Shown: positions 8,029 through 17,533 of the stretch, piece after piece | Numbering within the stretch: position 1 is the stretch's first letter | Layout: the number at the start of each line of letters is the position of its first letter | Assembly: GCF_009882915.1 (NCBI RefSeq) | Contig: NZ_WTUW01000009.1 | Location: 682,001-746,000, forward strand | DNA from: Sneathiella litorea | GTDB lineage: Bacteria; Pseudomonadota; Alphaproteobacteria; Sneathiellales; Sneathiellaceae | DNA length: 64,000 bases | Direction: 5' to 3' | The notes under the pieces: model-generated | What the model was told of the DNA's origin: nothing | The model's input: the letters and a program-made list of their open reading frames with translations, nothing else | The model's database searches: none | Program-made: the position numbers and the translations under genes

Positions 8029-9026
8029 GCAGCATCCCCGAACCGAATACGCACGATGCGATCATTACCGGATTCACCTCCCCAAACCTCGCCTGCGCGC
8101 CCTATCAGATGGCGGACGTTCGCGCCTGCCCGGTCACTTGGAAAGCTGCTGAAGCTCTCGCTTTCCGGATCGAACATAACGATAGCATTTGCACCAAAAT
8201 CGGTTAGCCAGACCTTGTCGCGCTCATCGACATAAACGGCGTAGGCACGCGGCCCAGTACCCGGCAGTTTCCATTGCTGCCAAGATTCTTCGGCAGGGTC
8301 ATACACGCTCACCTGGCCGCTGTTCCACTCGCTGATCCATAACCGCCCGCGCGAATCCGTCCAAACGCGGCGCGCTCCCTGCCTTGGCGTCGGGGGGTCG
8401 ACCCGAGTTGTCTGTCCGGTCGCGGGATCGATGCGCGCGATATGGTTTCCGGCGAGAGAGGCGTACCAGATATCGCCGCCCGGCGTTACCGTGATCCCAT
8501 ACGGGCCGGGCCCGCCGGGACTCGGCCAGGCATCGAGCTTGCCGGTTGCAGGATCGACACGGCCATAAACTCCGTTTTGCCCGGTAAACCAGTATATGCC
8601 ATCAAGATCGAATGTACCGGTATTGAGATTAGCCCGTGCAAATTCCGTGGGCAGCGGAAACAAATCGACATCGCCTGATGCCAGATCGAGCCGGGCGATG
8701 GCGTTCTGCCCCCCCTCCGTTACCCACATGGCCCCGTCCGGACCCAGCGTCACGCCATGTGGCGCTGCATTATCGCCGAGTGAAACCGGATGCAACGATC
8801 CATCCGCGGGATCGAGCCGGGTCAGCGTCCCGTCACGCTGACCGCAATACCAGACCATACCATCGCGATCAAAAGCCAGGTCGCGTGAACGGGATCCGGG
8901 TCGGGCGTCGAAGTAAGTCAAGCTGAAACCTGGAGCTGCCAGTGCGGCCTGGCCAATCGGCATTGAAAGCACCGCTGCGCAGGACGCGGCCGCCATAGTG
9001 AAGTCACGTCGCGATATAGATTTCAT
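8025..9026 (-). CDS. Tat-exported beta-propeller protein, virginiamycin B lyase (Vgb)/SMP-30-like
   Basis: 333 aa. The N-terminus MKSISRRDFTMAAASCAA is a twin-arginine signal with likely cleavage after ALA near residue 31. The rest is built of about six repeats of roughly 40 residues with patterns such as DRDGMVWYCGQRDGTLTRLDPADG, LGPDGAMWVTEGGQNAIARLD and TPGGDIWYASLAGNHIARIDP, typical of the Vgb/streptogramin-lyase propeller. Family members are often called lyases, but most, exported ones especially, are unlikely to act on antibiotics. Translational coupling to a cytochrome c suggests a redox or sensing role in the periplasm. Exact function unknown. Confidence 0.85.
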   Translation of the reverse strand: MKSISRRDFTMAAASCAAVLSMPIGQAALAAPGFSLTYFDARPGSRSRDLAFDRDGMVWYCGQRDGTLTRLDPADGSLHPVSLGDNAAPHGVTLGPDGAMWVTEGGQNAIARLDLASGDVDLFPLPTEFARANLNTGTFDLDGIYWFTGQNGVYGRVDPATGKLDAWPSPGGPGPYGITVTPGGDIWYASLAGNHIARIDPATGQTTRVDPPTPRQGARRVWTDSRGRLWISEWNSGQVSVYDPAEESWQQWKLPGTGPRAYAVYVDERDKVWLTDFGANAIVMFDPESESFSSFPSDRAGANVRHLIGRAGEVWGGESGNDRIVRIRFGDAA

Positions 9027-9451
9027 CAGATATCCTCCTCTGGTTTCACTGGAATCTGGTCATTAGGAGACCGGCTATGCCGCGAGAGAAATGTCACTCT
9101 ACTACCTCCTTGTTTAGTATTTTCTCATGGGTCTTAAGGGGATGAACGGGAGCCGCCACACTACGTTCAAGCAGCCTCATATCCTTAATCCCCATATACA
9201 GTTCACGGTATAGACATTAGCACAATAGCGGCGACCAAGACTACTATACAGGGTACAGTTAAACGAAATGTGATTGAGCTTGTTTGGTGCGGAATTTAAC
9301 GTCTTACTAAGAAAAAACCGGTTACCGAATTTAGGTTGAGATACCGGTGCCAGAGCAATCTGCTACAACTAAAGGTTCAAGTCTTAGGTAAAGATATACC
9401 CTCTCGTAATTATAGTGCTGCCCTGCAGTTCATTCCGCATGGATGAGCGCA
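9027..9451. other. Intergenic stretch without recognisable gene
   Basis: About 425 bases between the beta-propeller gene and the universal stress protein gene, both on the minus strand. It should hold the promoter for the propeller/cytochrome pair near its left end. I see no ORF with a credible ribosome site, no strong terminator hairpin and no RNA gene. Confidence 0.5.
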
Positions 9452-10315
9452 TTAGTCCTGAAGTCTGGGTGGCACGACCAGAATATCATGATCCGACACG
9501 CACAACAGCTTTTCCGCAGTGCTGCCCAGAAGAGTTTTTGCCAACCCTGTCTTGCCGCGCGAACCTATGATGATGACCTCTGCAGAAATTTCTCGTGCGG
9601 CGGATAGAATGACCTCCTCGACTGACGAAATCGCGGGTTTAAGAATAGAAGGCACTGACCTTAAATCATGCTCCACCAGAAATGCTAATAAATCTAAGGA
9701 TGCACGTTGTTCTTCATTGTACAGATAGTCTTGTATCTGGTCATCGCTCAAAGATGCCCTATTCATTAATCCGGTTGGTGGAGCGTCAAAAACGTGGAGT
9801 ACGGATACATCTGACTTTTTAATTAAATCGAGCCCCACTGCGGCCCGAAGGGCATCACCTGAGCAGTCAGAAAGATCAGTCGCGATCAATATTTGTCGGT
9901 AAGCACCTGCTGGAACTGCGTTTGCCATCAGCACTGGCCGATCGCTTGTCCGGATTATCCGCTCGGCTGTTGTTCCCACGAAAACATCTTTCAGGATTTG
10001 CCGGCGATGTGGTCCGATGATCACCAGATCAACATCTTCCTCACGTCCTATTTGCATGATTTTCTCAAATGGGTCGCCAAGCGCGATACGGAACTCGCAT
10101 TCAAGCCCGTCAATTTCACGCAGAGACCTTGCCTGTTCCTCCAAAAGTTTACTTGCTGCCTGCTCTTCCGCCTTAATGAGGCGTTTTGGTTGATCGTCAT
10201 CAACTATATGAATAAGCATAACCGCCGCATCGTAGGTTCGCGCGAGCAATGTCGCCCGGCGGATCGCTCTGTCAGAACGTTCGGAAAAATCGGTTGCCAC
10301 GAGTAAGCTTTTCAT
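9452..10315 (-). CDS. Tandem-domain universal stress protein
   Basis: Two UspA domains in one 287-aa cytoplasmic protein. Each half starts with the family strand (KSLLVATDFSERSDRAIRRA; RQILIATDLSDCSGDAL). The second half has the full ATP-binding pattern GSRGKTGLAKTLLGSTAEKLL, while the first has a weaker version (GPHRRQILKDVFVGTTAERII). The ATG at MKSLL is preferred over an upstream TTG because the domain begins right there. The gene is divergent from a KefB-type antiporter, and such UspA-antiporter pairings are common and suggest a role in ion or pH stress. Which ligand it binds is not known. Confidence 0.9.
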   Translation of the reverse strand: MKSLLVATDFSERSDRAIRRATLLARTYDAAVMLIHIVDDDQPKRLIKAEEQAASKLLEEQARSLREIDGLECEFRIALGDPFEKIMQIGREEDVDLVIIGPHRRQILKDVFVGTTAERIIRTSDRPVLMANAVPAGAYRQILIATDLSDCSGDALRAAVGLDLIKKSDVSVLHVFDAPPTGLMNRASLSDDQIQDYLYNEEQRASLDLLAFLVEHDLRSVPSILKPAISSVEEVILSAAREISAEVIIIGSRGKTGLAKTLLGSTAEKLLCVSDHDILVVPPRLQD

Positions 10316-10651
10316 TTCGCACCACAATTTAAATGCGAATAACAATTCGCATAGTAAATTCTACCTTCAATAATCCAATCATTCTATGGTACCATAGAAC
10401 AGGTTAATTGGCGATCAAAAATGGCGAGTGAGCGGCGCCCTGGTGGCGGAAAAAAGTGAGCTTTTTCAGCTTTTTATTGGTCTGATACCCCCCTGACTTA
10501 AGAATAACCGACCGAAGGAAATAGAAATTGAACAGGAATAGCGGATTGCGCAAAATAATTGGACCAGCTTCTGTCGATGCACAACTTTTCGTAGACAGAG
10601 AAATCATCATCAAGCGTTAGAGGCCTAAGAATAGCTAACGAGGGATTTTAG
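10316..10651. other. Divergent promoter region between stress protein and antiporter genes
   Basis: About 335 bases serving both directions. A start-proximal GAGGG lies before the antiporter TTG. The repeated GCGAAT/ATTCGC near 10335-10350 forms a small inverted repeat (GCGAAT-AACA-ATTCGC) just upstream of the stress-protein start. Nothing else recognisable; a 69-codon minus-strand ORF here lacks family features. Confidence 0.4.
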
Positions 10652-12376
10652 TTGTCAGAAATCATTACTCATTCTGTATTTGGAGAAGTCGCTGTCCTTC
10701 TCGTTTTGGCCGCAGGAATTGGCCTTATCGGTATTATTCTACGCCAACCCCTGATTGTCAGCTTTATCGCTGTGGGGCTGATTGCAGGTCCTTCCGGCTT
10801 CGACATGGTTCACTCCGATGCGCAAATCAGTCTTTTATCAGAGCTTGGCATTGCCGTGCTGTTGTTTCTCGTTGGTATAAAGCTTGATGTTAAATTAATC
10901 CGGTCTCTTGGTACCGTGGCTTTGATGACGGGGCTAGGACAGGTTGCCTTCACATCAATTTTTGGATTTCTGATTGGACTTGCGTTTGGTTTCGACGCTA
11001 TTACCAGCCTTTATGTTGCAGTGGCGCTCACATTCTCCAGCACCATCATCATTGTGAAACTTCTATCAGACAAACGAGAGATTGATTCCCTTCACGGCCA
11101 GATCGCACTTGGCTTTTTAATTGTTCAAGATCTTGTTGTCGTTCTTGCAATGATCGTTCTGTCCGCTGTGGGTATCGGCACGGATGACGAGTTCAGAAAT
11201 AGCGACATTTTGATCGTCTTATTTTCCGGCGTTGCAATGGTCGGCCTGGTGATGCTGTTTGTTCGTTACGTTGCAAACCCACTGACCGAACGGCTCGCTC
11301 GTGCGCCTGAACTTCTGGTAATTGTTGCGATCGCACAGGCCGCAATATTCGCAGCAATTGGAGATTTCGTCGGACTGGGCAAGGAAGTCGGAGGTTTGCT
11401 TGCCGGTGTGTCTCTGGCGTCAACGCCTTACCGGGAGACAGTTGCAGCCCGTTTGGCGCCTCTTCGCGATTTTCTATTGCTGTTTTTCTTTATCGCCTTG
11501 GGGGCAACACTGGATCTATCCCTTCTCGGAGCCCATGTTTCTGCGGCGATTGTATTCTCTCTGTTTGTCTTGATTGGTAATCCCATGATTGTACTCGCAA
11601 TCATGGGAGCCATGGGCTATCGCAAGCGTACGGGGTTCCTCGCCGGCCTGACAGTGGCGCAAATTAGCGAGTTTTCCCTAATTTTCATTGCTATGGGCGT
11701 ATCACTTGGACAAGTTGCGGAAGAAGCACTCGGACTTGTAACCTTGGTCGGGCTTGTGACTATTGCGGCATCAACTTATATGATTACCTATTCGCACAAG
11801 CTTTACGGTCTGTTTGAGCCGATCCTAGGCATATTTGAACGTAAGGAGACCCCCCGAGAACCGAGTGAGTTTGGAACGCATGACAAGGGAACCTATCCTG
11901 TAATCATTTTTGGTCTGGGCCGTTTTGGCACATCCATTGGCGTGCGCCTTAAAAAACGGGGCATTCCCGTGCTCGGTGTGGACTTTAATCCTTACGCCGT
12001 TCGGCGCTGGCGTGAGCTTGGTCTCGATGTTGAGTTCGGAGATGCAACTGATCCCGAATTCGTAACAGCGCTGCCGCTCTCACGAGCGGAGTGGATTGTC
12101 TCGACAGTTCCCGAGCATCCTCTTGGTCTCTCCCATGAAGACACTCGCATGACTCTCCTTCAGCTTACCAGAACAGCCGGTTTTAGAGGACGCATTGCGG
12201 CGACATCCCACTCGACAACAGATACTGAAGACCTAATTGGCGCCGGCGCTGATATTATCCTAGAGCCTTTTCAGGACGCTGCAGATCGGGCAGTTGAAAT
12301 TCTTTGCGGCGCGCCGGAAGAAGAACGGGCAAACATTCCCCCAATCGAAACAGAAGAACAGCAGCGACCATATTAA
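10652..12376 (+). CDS. CPA2-family monovalent cation/proton antiporter with TrkA-N domain (KefB/YbaL type)
   Basis: Inner-membrane transporter, 574 aa, predicted to exchange K+ or Na+ for protons. Residues about 1-385 carry some 12 hydrophobic helices with family motifs such as LLLFLVGIKLD and the unwound-helix region LTFSSTIIIVKLLSD and GLLAGVSLASTPY. Residues about 410-540 form the NAD(H)-binding TrkA-N/RCK domain (IFGLGRFGTSIGVRLKKRG ... GVDFNP ... GDATDPEF). Start is TTG with GAGGG 7 bases upstream. It is read divergently from the tandem UspA gene. Glutathione gating as in KefB/KefC cannot be judged. No separate ancillary KefG/F gene is adjacent. Confidence 0.9.
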   Translation: MSEIITHSVFGEVAVLLVLAAGIGLIGIILRQPLIVSFIAVGLIAGPSGFDMVHSDAQISLLSELGIAVLLFLVGIKLDVKLIRSLGTVALMTGLGQVAFTSIFGFLIGLAFGFDAITSLYVAVALTFSSTIIIVKLLSDKREIDSLHGQIALGFLIVQDLVVVLAMIVLSAVGIGTDDEFRNSDILIVLFSGVAMVGLVMLFVRYVANPLTERLARAPELLVIVAIAQAAIFAAIGDFVGLGKEVGGLLAGVSLASTPYRETVAARLAPLRDFLLLFFFIALGATLDLSLLGAHVSAAIVFSLFVLIGNPMIVLAIMGAMGYRKRTGFLAGLTVAQISEFSLIFIAMGVSLGQVAEEALGLVTLVGLVTIAASTYMITYSHKLYGLFEPILGIFERKETPREPSEFGTHDKGTYPVIIFGLGRFGTSIGVRLKKRGIPVLGVDFNPYAVRRWRELGLDVEFGDATDPEFVTALPLSRAEWIVSTVPEHPLGLSHEDTRMTLLQLTRTAGFRGRIAATSHSTTDTEDLIGAGADIILEPFQDAADRAVEILCGAPEEERANIPPIETEEQQRPY

Positions 12377-12590
12377 AAGAATACTTGATATAGGCGTAAA
12401 TAATACTCGTTTGGCATTATCACAGTAATTTGGTGGCGAGAAAATCAAGAGCGATCTAGCAATCAGGCTGAAGATAATCCTCATTCTGCCACATAAAGAG
12501 CCGGAAAGATGCTTAAGTTCGGGCCACCTGATCAATTGAGCCCATTTGATGCGATGCCCCCCCTACTCCAGGCTAACCGACTGAGAGCCT

Positions 12591-13475
12591 CTACTTCTTA
12601 GTGTAGTCTTCGCTATTGTTAAGAACAAGCGTAACGGCAGCAACATATTTCAATAGAAAAATGGCGAACCAATCGGCAACGGCAGATCTGTTCTTTTTGA
12701 ACTTATATATAGGCTTAAAACCAAAGATTGATCGCAATTTTGCCCAATAAAACTCTTGCGTATACCGAAATGAGCCCGGCAGAGAATGCCGTTTACCCAA
12801 TTTTAGAACCTCAGAATATGACAGATAGTTCGTAAAAAAGAATATGAAGTCCGCATGACTTTTAGCGTACTCGTTCAACGGCGTAGCTTTGGATTTATTG
12901 TGATTTTTATATTTTCCAAGTCCAATTTTACTCAAAACCTTTATGTAAGACACCATGAAATCATGATTTGAAATCATATGTACTAATGGTAAGTGCAAAT
13001 GACTTTCATAAATATTGTGCCTTAAGGGAAATAGATGAACAGAAAAACCGTCAGGACATAAGGTTCTCTTAATCTCTGAAAAGAACAAATTGTGATCATC
13101 AACATGCTCGACAACTTGATTTGAAATGACAATGTCAAAAAAATCATCAGGATACGGCCATGTATCTCTTGCAGAGAAAACGCACAATCTATCTTCCCAC
13201 GCAATGTCTGGAAATCTTTCCTCTAAAACCTCTATTGTTTTTACAAAATATCCTTCTGATTGCACTCCATGATCATCAACATCAAATCCAAAAATTTCGA
13301 AATTTAAGTTTGGATTTAGGACTGCAATATTTTCCATCAAATAGTTTATCAGATGCCCATCACCGCACCCAATATCCAAAATTCTAAGCCGCCTTAACTC
13401 AGAAAAACCTTCTGTCTCTGTGTTTAAGACACTTAAGAGATGTTGATGTGTTATACTTTTAGCCGCGCTTATCAT
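12591..13475 (-). CDS. SAM-dependent methyltransferase
   Basis: Class I methyltransferase, 294 aa. The SAM-binding motif I RILDIGCGDGHLINYL (about residues 30-45), the acidic loop FGFDVDDHG and the post-motif region FDIVISNQVVEHVDDH are clear, as in methyltransferase-11/23 families. The C-terminal half (about 180-294) is basic, aromatic and AT-rich coded and has no recognised motif. It stands alone at the left border of the polysaccharide locus, divergent from the chain-length gene, so it may methylate a sugar or lipid precursor of the polymer. Base composition is markedly more AT-rich than the core genes to its right, suggesting transfer with the cluster. Confidence 0.85.
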   Translation of the reverse strand: MISAAKSITHQHLLSVLNTETEGFSELRRLRILDIGCGDGHLINYLMENIAVLNPNLNFEIFGFDVDDHGVQSEGYFVKTIEVLEERFPDIAWEDRLCVFSARDTWPYPDDFFDIVISNQVVEHVDDHNLFFSEIKRTLCPDGFSVHLFPLRHNIYESHLHLPLVHMISNHDFMVSYIKVLSKIGLGKYKNHNKSKATPLNEYAKSHADFIFFFTNYLSYSEVLKLGKRHSLPGSFRYTQEFYWAKLRSIFGFKPIYKFKKNRSAVADWFAIFLLKYVAAVTLVLNNSEDYTKK

Positions 13476-13996
13476 TCAAATTGCCCGATCAAAAAACTAC
13501 TGAAGGTTACCTCTAATGAGCCGGTAAAAATCAAACTTCCAAAGCAACCCACACGCATTGCAATATTTACAATTTTCTTAATGTCTTACTCATATTGACA
13601 CTAAAATCAAAACATATTGGTTCTACTGCTTAGCATGAAATATAATTATTGTGCCTTATACTTTGATCTACACACCCTAAAGGCCCACGCCAATTAGCCT
13701 CGAAATGGATAATACACTGGCATCTCTGCCCCCTTACCCCCTGTCAAGATTCTCCCGCAAAAATAGCAAAAAAGCTAACTGGTTACTTTTCAAGAATTTG
13801 TTTAATATTAGATAGTTGACAAGCAGGCCAGTGAATATAAAAATCAACCAGAGGAATTATAGATACTTATACATATATATCAGAATGTGCTGTTTTTTTC
13901 TGGACATTAAATTAAACAAATGCATCACTAATATTATGATTATTAGGAAGTTCAACCCATCCGATCTTGTGCGCCATTCTTTTTTGAGGATATTGC
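13476..13996. other. AT-rich divergent promoter region of the polysaccharide locus
   Basis: About 520 bases between the methyltransferase and chain-length genes. It is rich in A/T runs and TA steps (for example around 13560-13680 and 13800-13945). No credible coding ORF or RNA gene is seen. Such AT-rich regions upstream of exopolysaccharide genes are bound by MucR/Ros zinc-finger silencers in related bacteria; applying that here is inference. Confidence 0.4.
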
Positions 13997-15487
13997 ATGG
14001 ATTTTAACGAACTGCTCATACGACTTGGCCGAACCCTTGTCCAAAGGCGCCGCTTGTACCTTTCGATTTTTATGGTCTGCTTTCTGGCCGCAACCGCGGG
14101 TGCATATTTAAAATCGCAATGGTACAAATCCACTGCTACTATTTTTGTCTCACTTACCTCTCCGCGGCTTGACACAACGCATTCCGAACAACGCAATAGC
14201 GTCGCAACATTGCGATCGGAAGAATTTGTCGCCTCTCAAGTGGAATTGATGCGAACACGGGAACTCGCTGAAGAGTTGGTTAATTCAGTTCCAGCCTGGG
14301 TGTTTGAACAAACGCCATCTTCGAAGTGGTATATTCGCCTTGTGTCGGATATCGTCAATTCAGTGACTAAAAACATCAAGCTTTTGCTGGTGAAAATGCT
14401 CCTGATAAATCCTGACAATCCACACCACAAGAACATACAAACAATTGAAAGCGGCCTCGACATATTCCCGGTGCGTAAGTCACAGGTGATAGAAGTAAGT
14501 TTTTCATCAAAAAACCCCGAAGCTCCCAAGGTTGTCCTCGATACTTTTATCAACATCTATAAAAAACGCCTCGCCGATTTACGCGCTAAATCCGAGGGCG
14601 CTACAATCTATCTAGAACAAACAGAACAACTCAACAAGGAGCTAGAGCAAGCGGAGCGCGCACTTACCGATTTTATGGTTGAGAATGGTGTTGTTGATAT
14701 TGCCCTAGAAAAATCACAAATTCTGGAGCGCCTCGATACTTTGTCATCTCTTGCGAAATCTTCGAATGCGAGTGAGGATGAACCGGGCAACATGATCTTT
14801 ACAATCACCGGTCCAAATGCCCCTCCGCAAATACTTCAACAAAATGCTAATCTCAACGCACTGTTAAATGAACGGGTACGACTTGCAGCCAGTTTTACAA
14901 AAAACCAGCGAGATGTTCTCCGCCTTGATGCACAAATAGCAAGCATAAGAGAAGTGTTGAATGAAGAATTAAAAGCACTAGCCTATGTGATAGAGCAGGA
15001 TCGTGCCGAATTGGAGAGACTGCTCGAAATTGAACCACGTTATAACTGGCTTTCCCGACAAGTGCGCTTGCTATCAACCTCATATGAAACCTACAGCAAG
15101 GCAGCGAAAGATCGTCAAACATTTTTTGATCGTGACAACCAAATTCTTGTTCATATTATAGATGCTCCAGCTGTTCCATTATTTCCACAAAAGCCTACTC
15201 GGCTCGTTCTTGTTGCTATAGGTTTTGCGTTGGCCGCTGTAATAGCCTTGATTGGCGTTTTAGTTGTTGAATGGGTTCTACTCATCCGCTGGATCTATGC
15301 ATTCCACCCTCCAAGCTTTAACGATTTAACCACTGCTTCATCATCCAGCGAAGCAGATCACGTATCAGAAGAGACCGCACGTCAGACGGAAACCTCTGGG
15401 AAAACCGATATTCCTGCCGATGGTTCCAACTTACTCGACCGGAGGGCAAGCTTTAAAAGAAATTTGTTTGAACAGAATGGCTCCTGA
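13997..15487 (+). CDS. Polysaccharide chain-length/co-polymerase protein (Wzz/GumC/ExoP-like, no kinase)
   Basis: Inner-membrane polysaccharide co-polymerase, 496 aa. An N-terminal helix (about 22-38) and a C-terminal helix (about 410-430) bracket a large periplasmic coiled-coil segment (about 180-370, rich in E/L/A/R with YLEQTEQLNKELEQAERAL and RYNWLSRQVRLLSTSYETY). The cytoplasmic tail (about 60 residues, Ser/Thr/Glu rich) has no Walker motifs or Tyr cluster, so the BY-kinase domain of ExoP/Wzc is absent and no separate kinase gene follows. Start supported by TGAGG upstream. It opens the rightward half of the locus and would control polymer length together with the polymerase gene next to it. 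Confidence 0.88.
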   Translation: MDFNELLIRLGRTLVQRRRLYLSIFMVCFLAATAGAYLKSQWYKSTATIFVSLTSPRLDTTHSEQRNSVATLRSEEFVASQVELMRTRELAEELVNSVPAWVFEQTPSSKWYIRLVSDIVNSVTKNIKLLLVKMLLINPDNPHHKNIQTIESGLDIFPVRKSQVIEVSFSSKNPEAPKVVLDTFINIYKKRLADLRAKSEGATIYLEQTEQLNKELEQAERALTDFMVENGVVDIALEKSQILERLDTLSSLAKSSNASEDEPGNMIFTITGPNAPPQILQQNANLNALLNERVRLAASFTKNQRDVLRLDAQIASIREVLNEELKALAYVIEQDRAELERLLEIEPRYNWLSRQVRLLSTSYETYSKAAKDRQTFFDRDNQILVHIIDAPAVPLFPQKPTRLVLVAIGFALAAVIALIGVLVVEWVLLIRWIYAFHPPSFNDLTTASSSSEADHVSEETARQTETSGKTDIPADGSNLLDRRASFKRNLFEQNGS

Positions 15488-15508
15488 TATATTTCACCCG
15501 GTAGCGTG

Positions 15509-17026
15509 ATGTATGGCTTTCTGATTTTAACGGTTTTGGGAATATGCGGACTGATCAGCCTGGCTGCATCGTTCGTCAGCCCCTTTATTGTTGGCGCAGG
15601 ATTGGCTCTCTTTTTATTCGGTATATTTTTTGTCTGGTTAACCCTTGAGCATACTGTCGCTTCGCTAAGTATTGTCATTCTATCGCAAATACTGATACCG
15701 GTTTACATACGAGTTCCAATCCCCGGCATTCCTTCTGTTCCCCCGCCACTTATGCTGCTGGTAGCATTTATCGGAATACTTGTACTGAAGGAAATGCTGA
15801 AACCAGAGAAAATAGAAATGGGCGAATATGGGGGAATACTGACCCAGTCTTTACTCATATATTGTGGTGTATTGTTATTTTCTATACTTGTCGGTATTTC
15901 AGCGCCTACCGCACTACCAATGTGGATAAAAGCAGCCCTAATTCCTATGCTGCTTTTCTTTTCGCTCCTTCGAACGGTGCCAGATGAGAAGTCGCTTCAA
16001 CTGGTGTTCGATGTACTACTTATCGCCGGAGTCGCTAATGGAATTTTATCTATCCATGAGTTTTTCACACACTCTAACATCATGGTTGATTTATTTGCGC
16101 CTCCAATTTCAAAAGACGAAGACTTTTTTCTTTGGTATCTTATTGAGGGCAACAGGGAACTTGGCGACCTAGAATCAGAGCCCTATCGAGTTTTTAGCTT
16201 CTTTACTCAATCCTTAGAACTTTCCGCTTTCATGATCATGCTATTACCTTTCGCCATGCTCAGCTTTGTGAACCAGACACGGCTGTCACGAAGGTTGGTT
16301 TATGGCCTTGCCACGCTCATTATCTTTGCAGGCTTTGTGGTTACATTCTCACGTGGCCCGACCTTAGCCCTGATTATTACAATAATCATACTGACTATTT
16401 TTGAGAAACGACTTCGGCGATGGGTAGCTACTGGCGCCTTCTGCTTATTAGTTGGCGTGGTTTTGGCGTCACCCTGGATATTCAGTGAAAGACTAATGAA
16501 CAGGCTTCAAGGGTCTGACAATGTTTCTCTACGATTTCGCCTTTGGGAAAATGGTTTTGCCATTTTTCAGGATAATCCGATTATTGGTATCGGCTACGGT
16601 GCTTATCCAGCACACCATGTTGAGTCCATAAGGCATAACCAGATCGGACCAATGTATGAATATCCGTGGGAGCACATTGAGCGAGTAACAACACTGGAAA
16701 ATATTTACATTACTCTAGCCGCGGAGACTGGGCTGATAGGACTAACCGCGTTCTTTTTTGTACTCGTAGTATACTTTAGTATTATCCGCAAAATCCTGCA
16801 AACGACACAATCAACACAGGCCCGCACACTCACTCTGGGGTCATTCGGTGGTGTTTCCGCTTATTTATTAAGTGGGCTAACCGTCGCAAACATTCTCCTT
16901 TACACAATTACCACGTTGTTTTTTGGCGTTTTCCTGGCATCGGCTGTAATCCTGTCGCGTGGCATCAAGAACCCGGGAGCTAAATATGGGAAAGAGAGGT
17001 CTCCTGGGTCTGTTCGAGTAAATTAA
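15509..17026 (+). CDS. O-antigen ligase/polymerase-family membrane protein (Wzy-like)
   Basis: Polytopic membrane protein, about 505 aa, with some 11-12 hydrophobic helices. A large periplasmic loop (about 345-410) contains the family segment SLRFRLWENGFAIFQDNPIIGIGYGAYPAHHV, followed by a helix with LAAETGLIGL. The FSRGPTLALI motif in the middle is typical of Wzy_C/O-antigen-ligase proteins. It lies 18 bases after the chain-length gene. Expected to polymerise repeat units at the periplasmic face. ATG 15509 is used as start, with an adjacent GTG (15506) as alternative. Ligase and polymerase cannot be separated by sequence alone; the EPS context and co-polymerase neighbour favour polymerase. 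Confidence 0.85.
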   Translation: MYGFLILTVLGICGLISLAASFVSPFIVGAGLALFLFGIFFVWLTLEHTVASLSIVILSQILIPVYIRVPIPGIPSVPPPLMLLVAFIGILVLKEMLKPEKIEMGEYGGILTQSLLIYCGVLLFSILVGISAPTALPMWIKAALIPMLLFFSLLRTVPDEKSLQLVFDVLLIAGVANGILSIHEFFTHSNIMVDLFAPPISKDEDFFLWYLIEGNRELGDLESEPYRVFSFFTQSLELSAFMIMLLPFAMLSFVNQTRLSRRLVYGLATLIIFAGFVVTFSRGPTLALIITIIILTIFEKRLRRWVATGAFCLLVGVVLASPWIFSERLMNRLQGSDNVSLRFRLWENGFAIFQDNPIIGIGYGAYPAHHVESIRHNQIGPMYEYPWEHIERVTTLENIYITLAAETGLIGLTAFFFVLVVYFSIIRKILQTTQSTQARTLTLGSFGGVSAYLLSGLTVANILLYTITTLFFGVFLASAVILSRGIKNPGAKYGKERSPGSVRVN

Positions 17027-17046
17027 ATTGCTCGGAGAAGTAGACG

Positions 17047-17121
17047 ATGGTCAATAATGCAAGAAAGTTAAAAGATAAACTACGGCAATTTAAAGAGCTG
17101 AAAAAACCGGAAAGGTTATAA
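17047..17121 (+). CDS. Possible 24-residue lysine-rich small ORF
   Basis: A good ribosome site (CGGAGAAG) precedes ATG by 6-7 bases, 20 bases after the polymerase stop. It encodes a basic peptide (MVNNARKLKDKLRQFKELKK ...) with heptad-like Leu spacing. It may be a small protein or the surviving start of a decayed gene, since the following 400 bases are non-coding. No family recognised. Confidence 0.25.
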   Translation: MVNNARKLKDKLRQFKELKKPERL

Positions 17122-17533
17122 AAGCTCCAATCTACTTTGCGTGCCGAAGTCTACCTCAATCGATAGCGCCAGCGGTATATTAGCAGAGTGAGAAAATCTT
17201 GACTTAAGAAAACTTATAGCAAACCATATCCAGATTGACCTCTACATCCTGTTACTGAAAAACTAGGGCGGTAGAAATATTAGGTTCTTATTCTCGTCTA
17301 CTACATAATAGTAAATACTATTGAACAATCGCTCCCTCCCCTCAAAAAATTAGATTTTTATTGTTTTATCATACGTTGTATATTGACTGCGTACTTTCAA
17401 TTGCCTTATTCTCGAGAAAAGTCGTGAAACTATTTATTAACCATAATGATTTTTATTGCGCACTTTTTAACTATAACGCGTAAATAATTAAAATAATCTA
17501 ATATAATATTACGCGCGTTGGGGAGGGATCCGA
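17122..17533. other. AT-rich intergenic region upstream of the glycosyl-1-phosphate transferase gene
   Basis: About 410 bases without a credible gene. From about 17320 to 17515 it is very AT-rich with many TA steps, bounded near the gene by ACGCG elements on both sides of an AT block (17477-17482 and about 17511-17517). It likely carries the promoter and a silencer-binding region for the next gene. Confidence 0.4.

Noticed and set aside
10404-10613. 69-codon ORF between the stress protein and antiporter genes
   Set aside because: No credible ribosome site and no protein-like composition; region is the divergent promoter.
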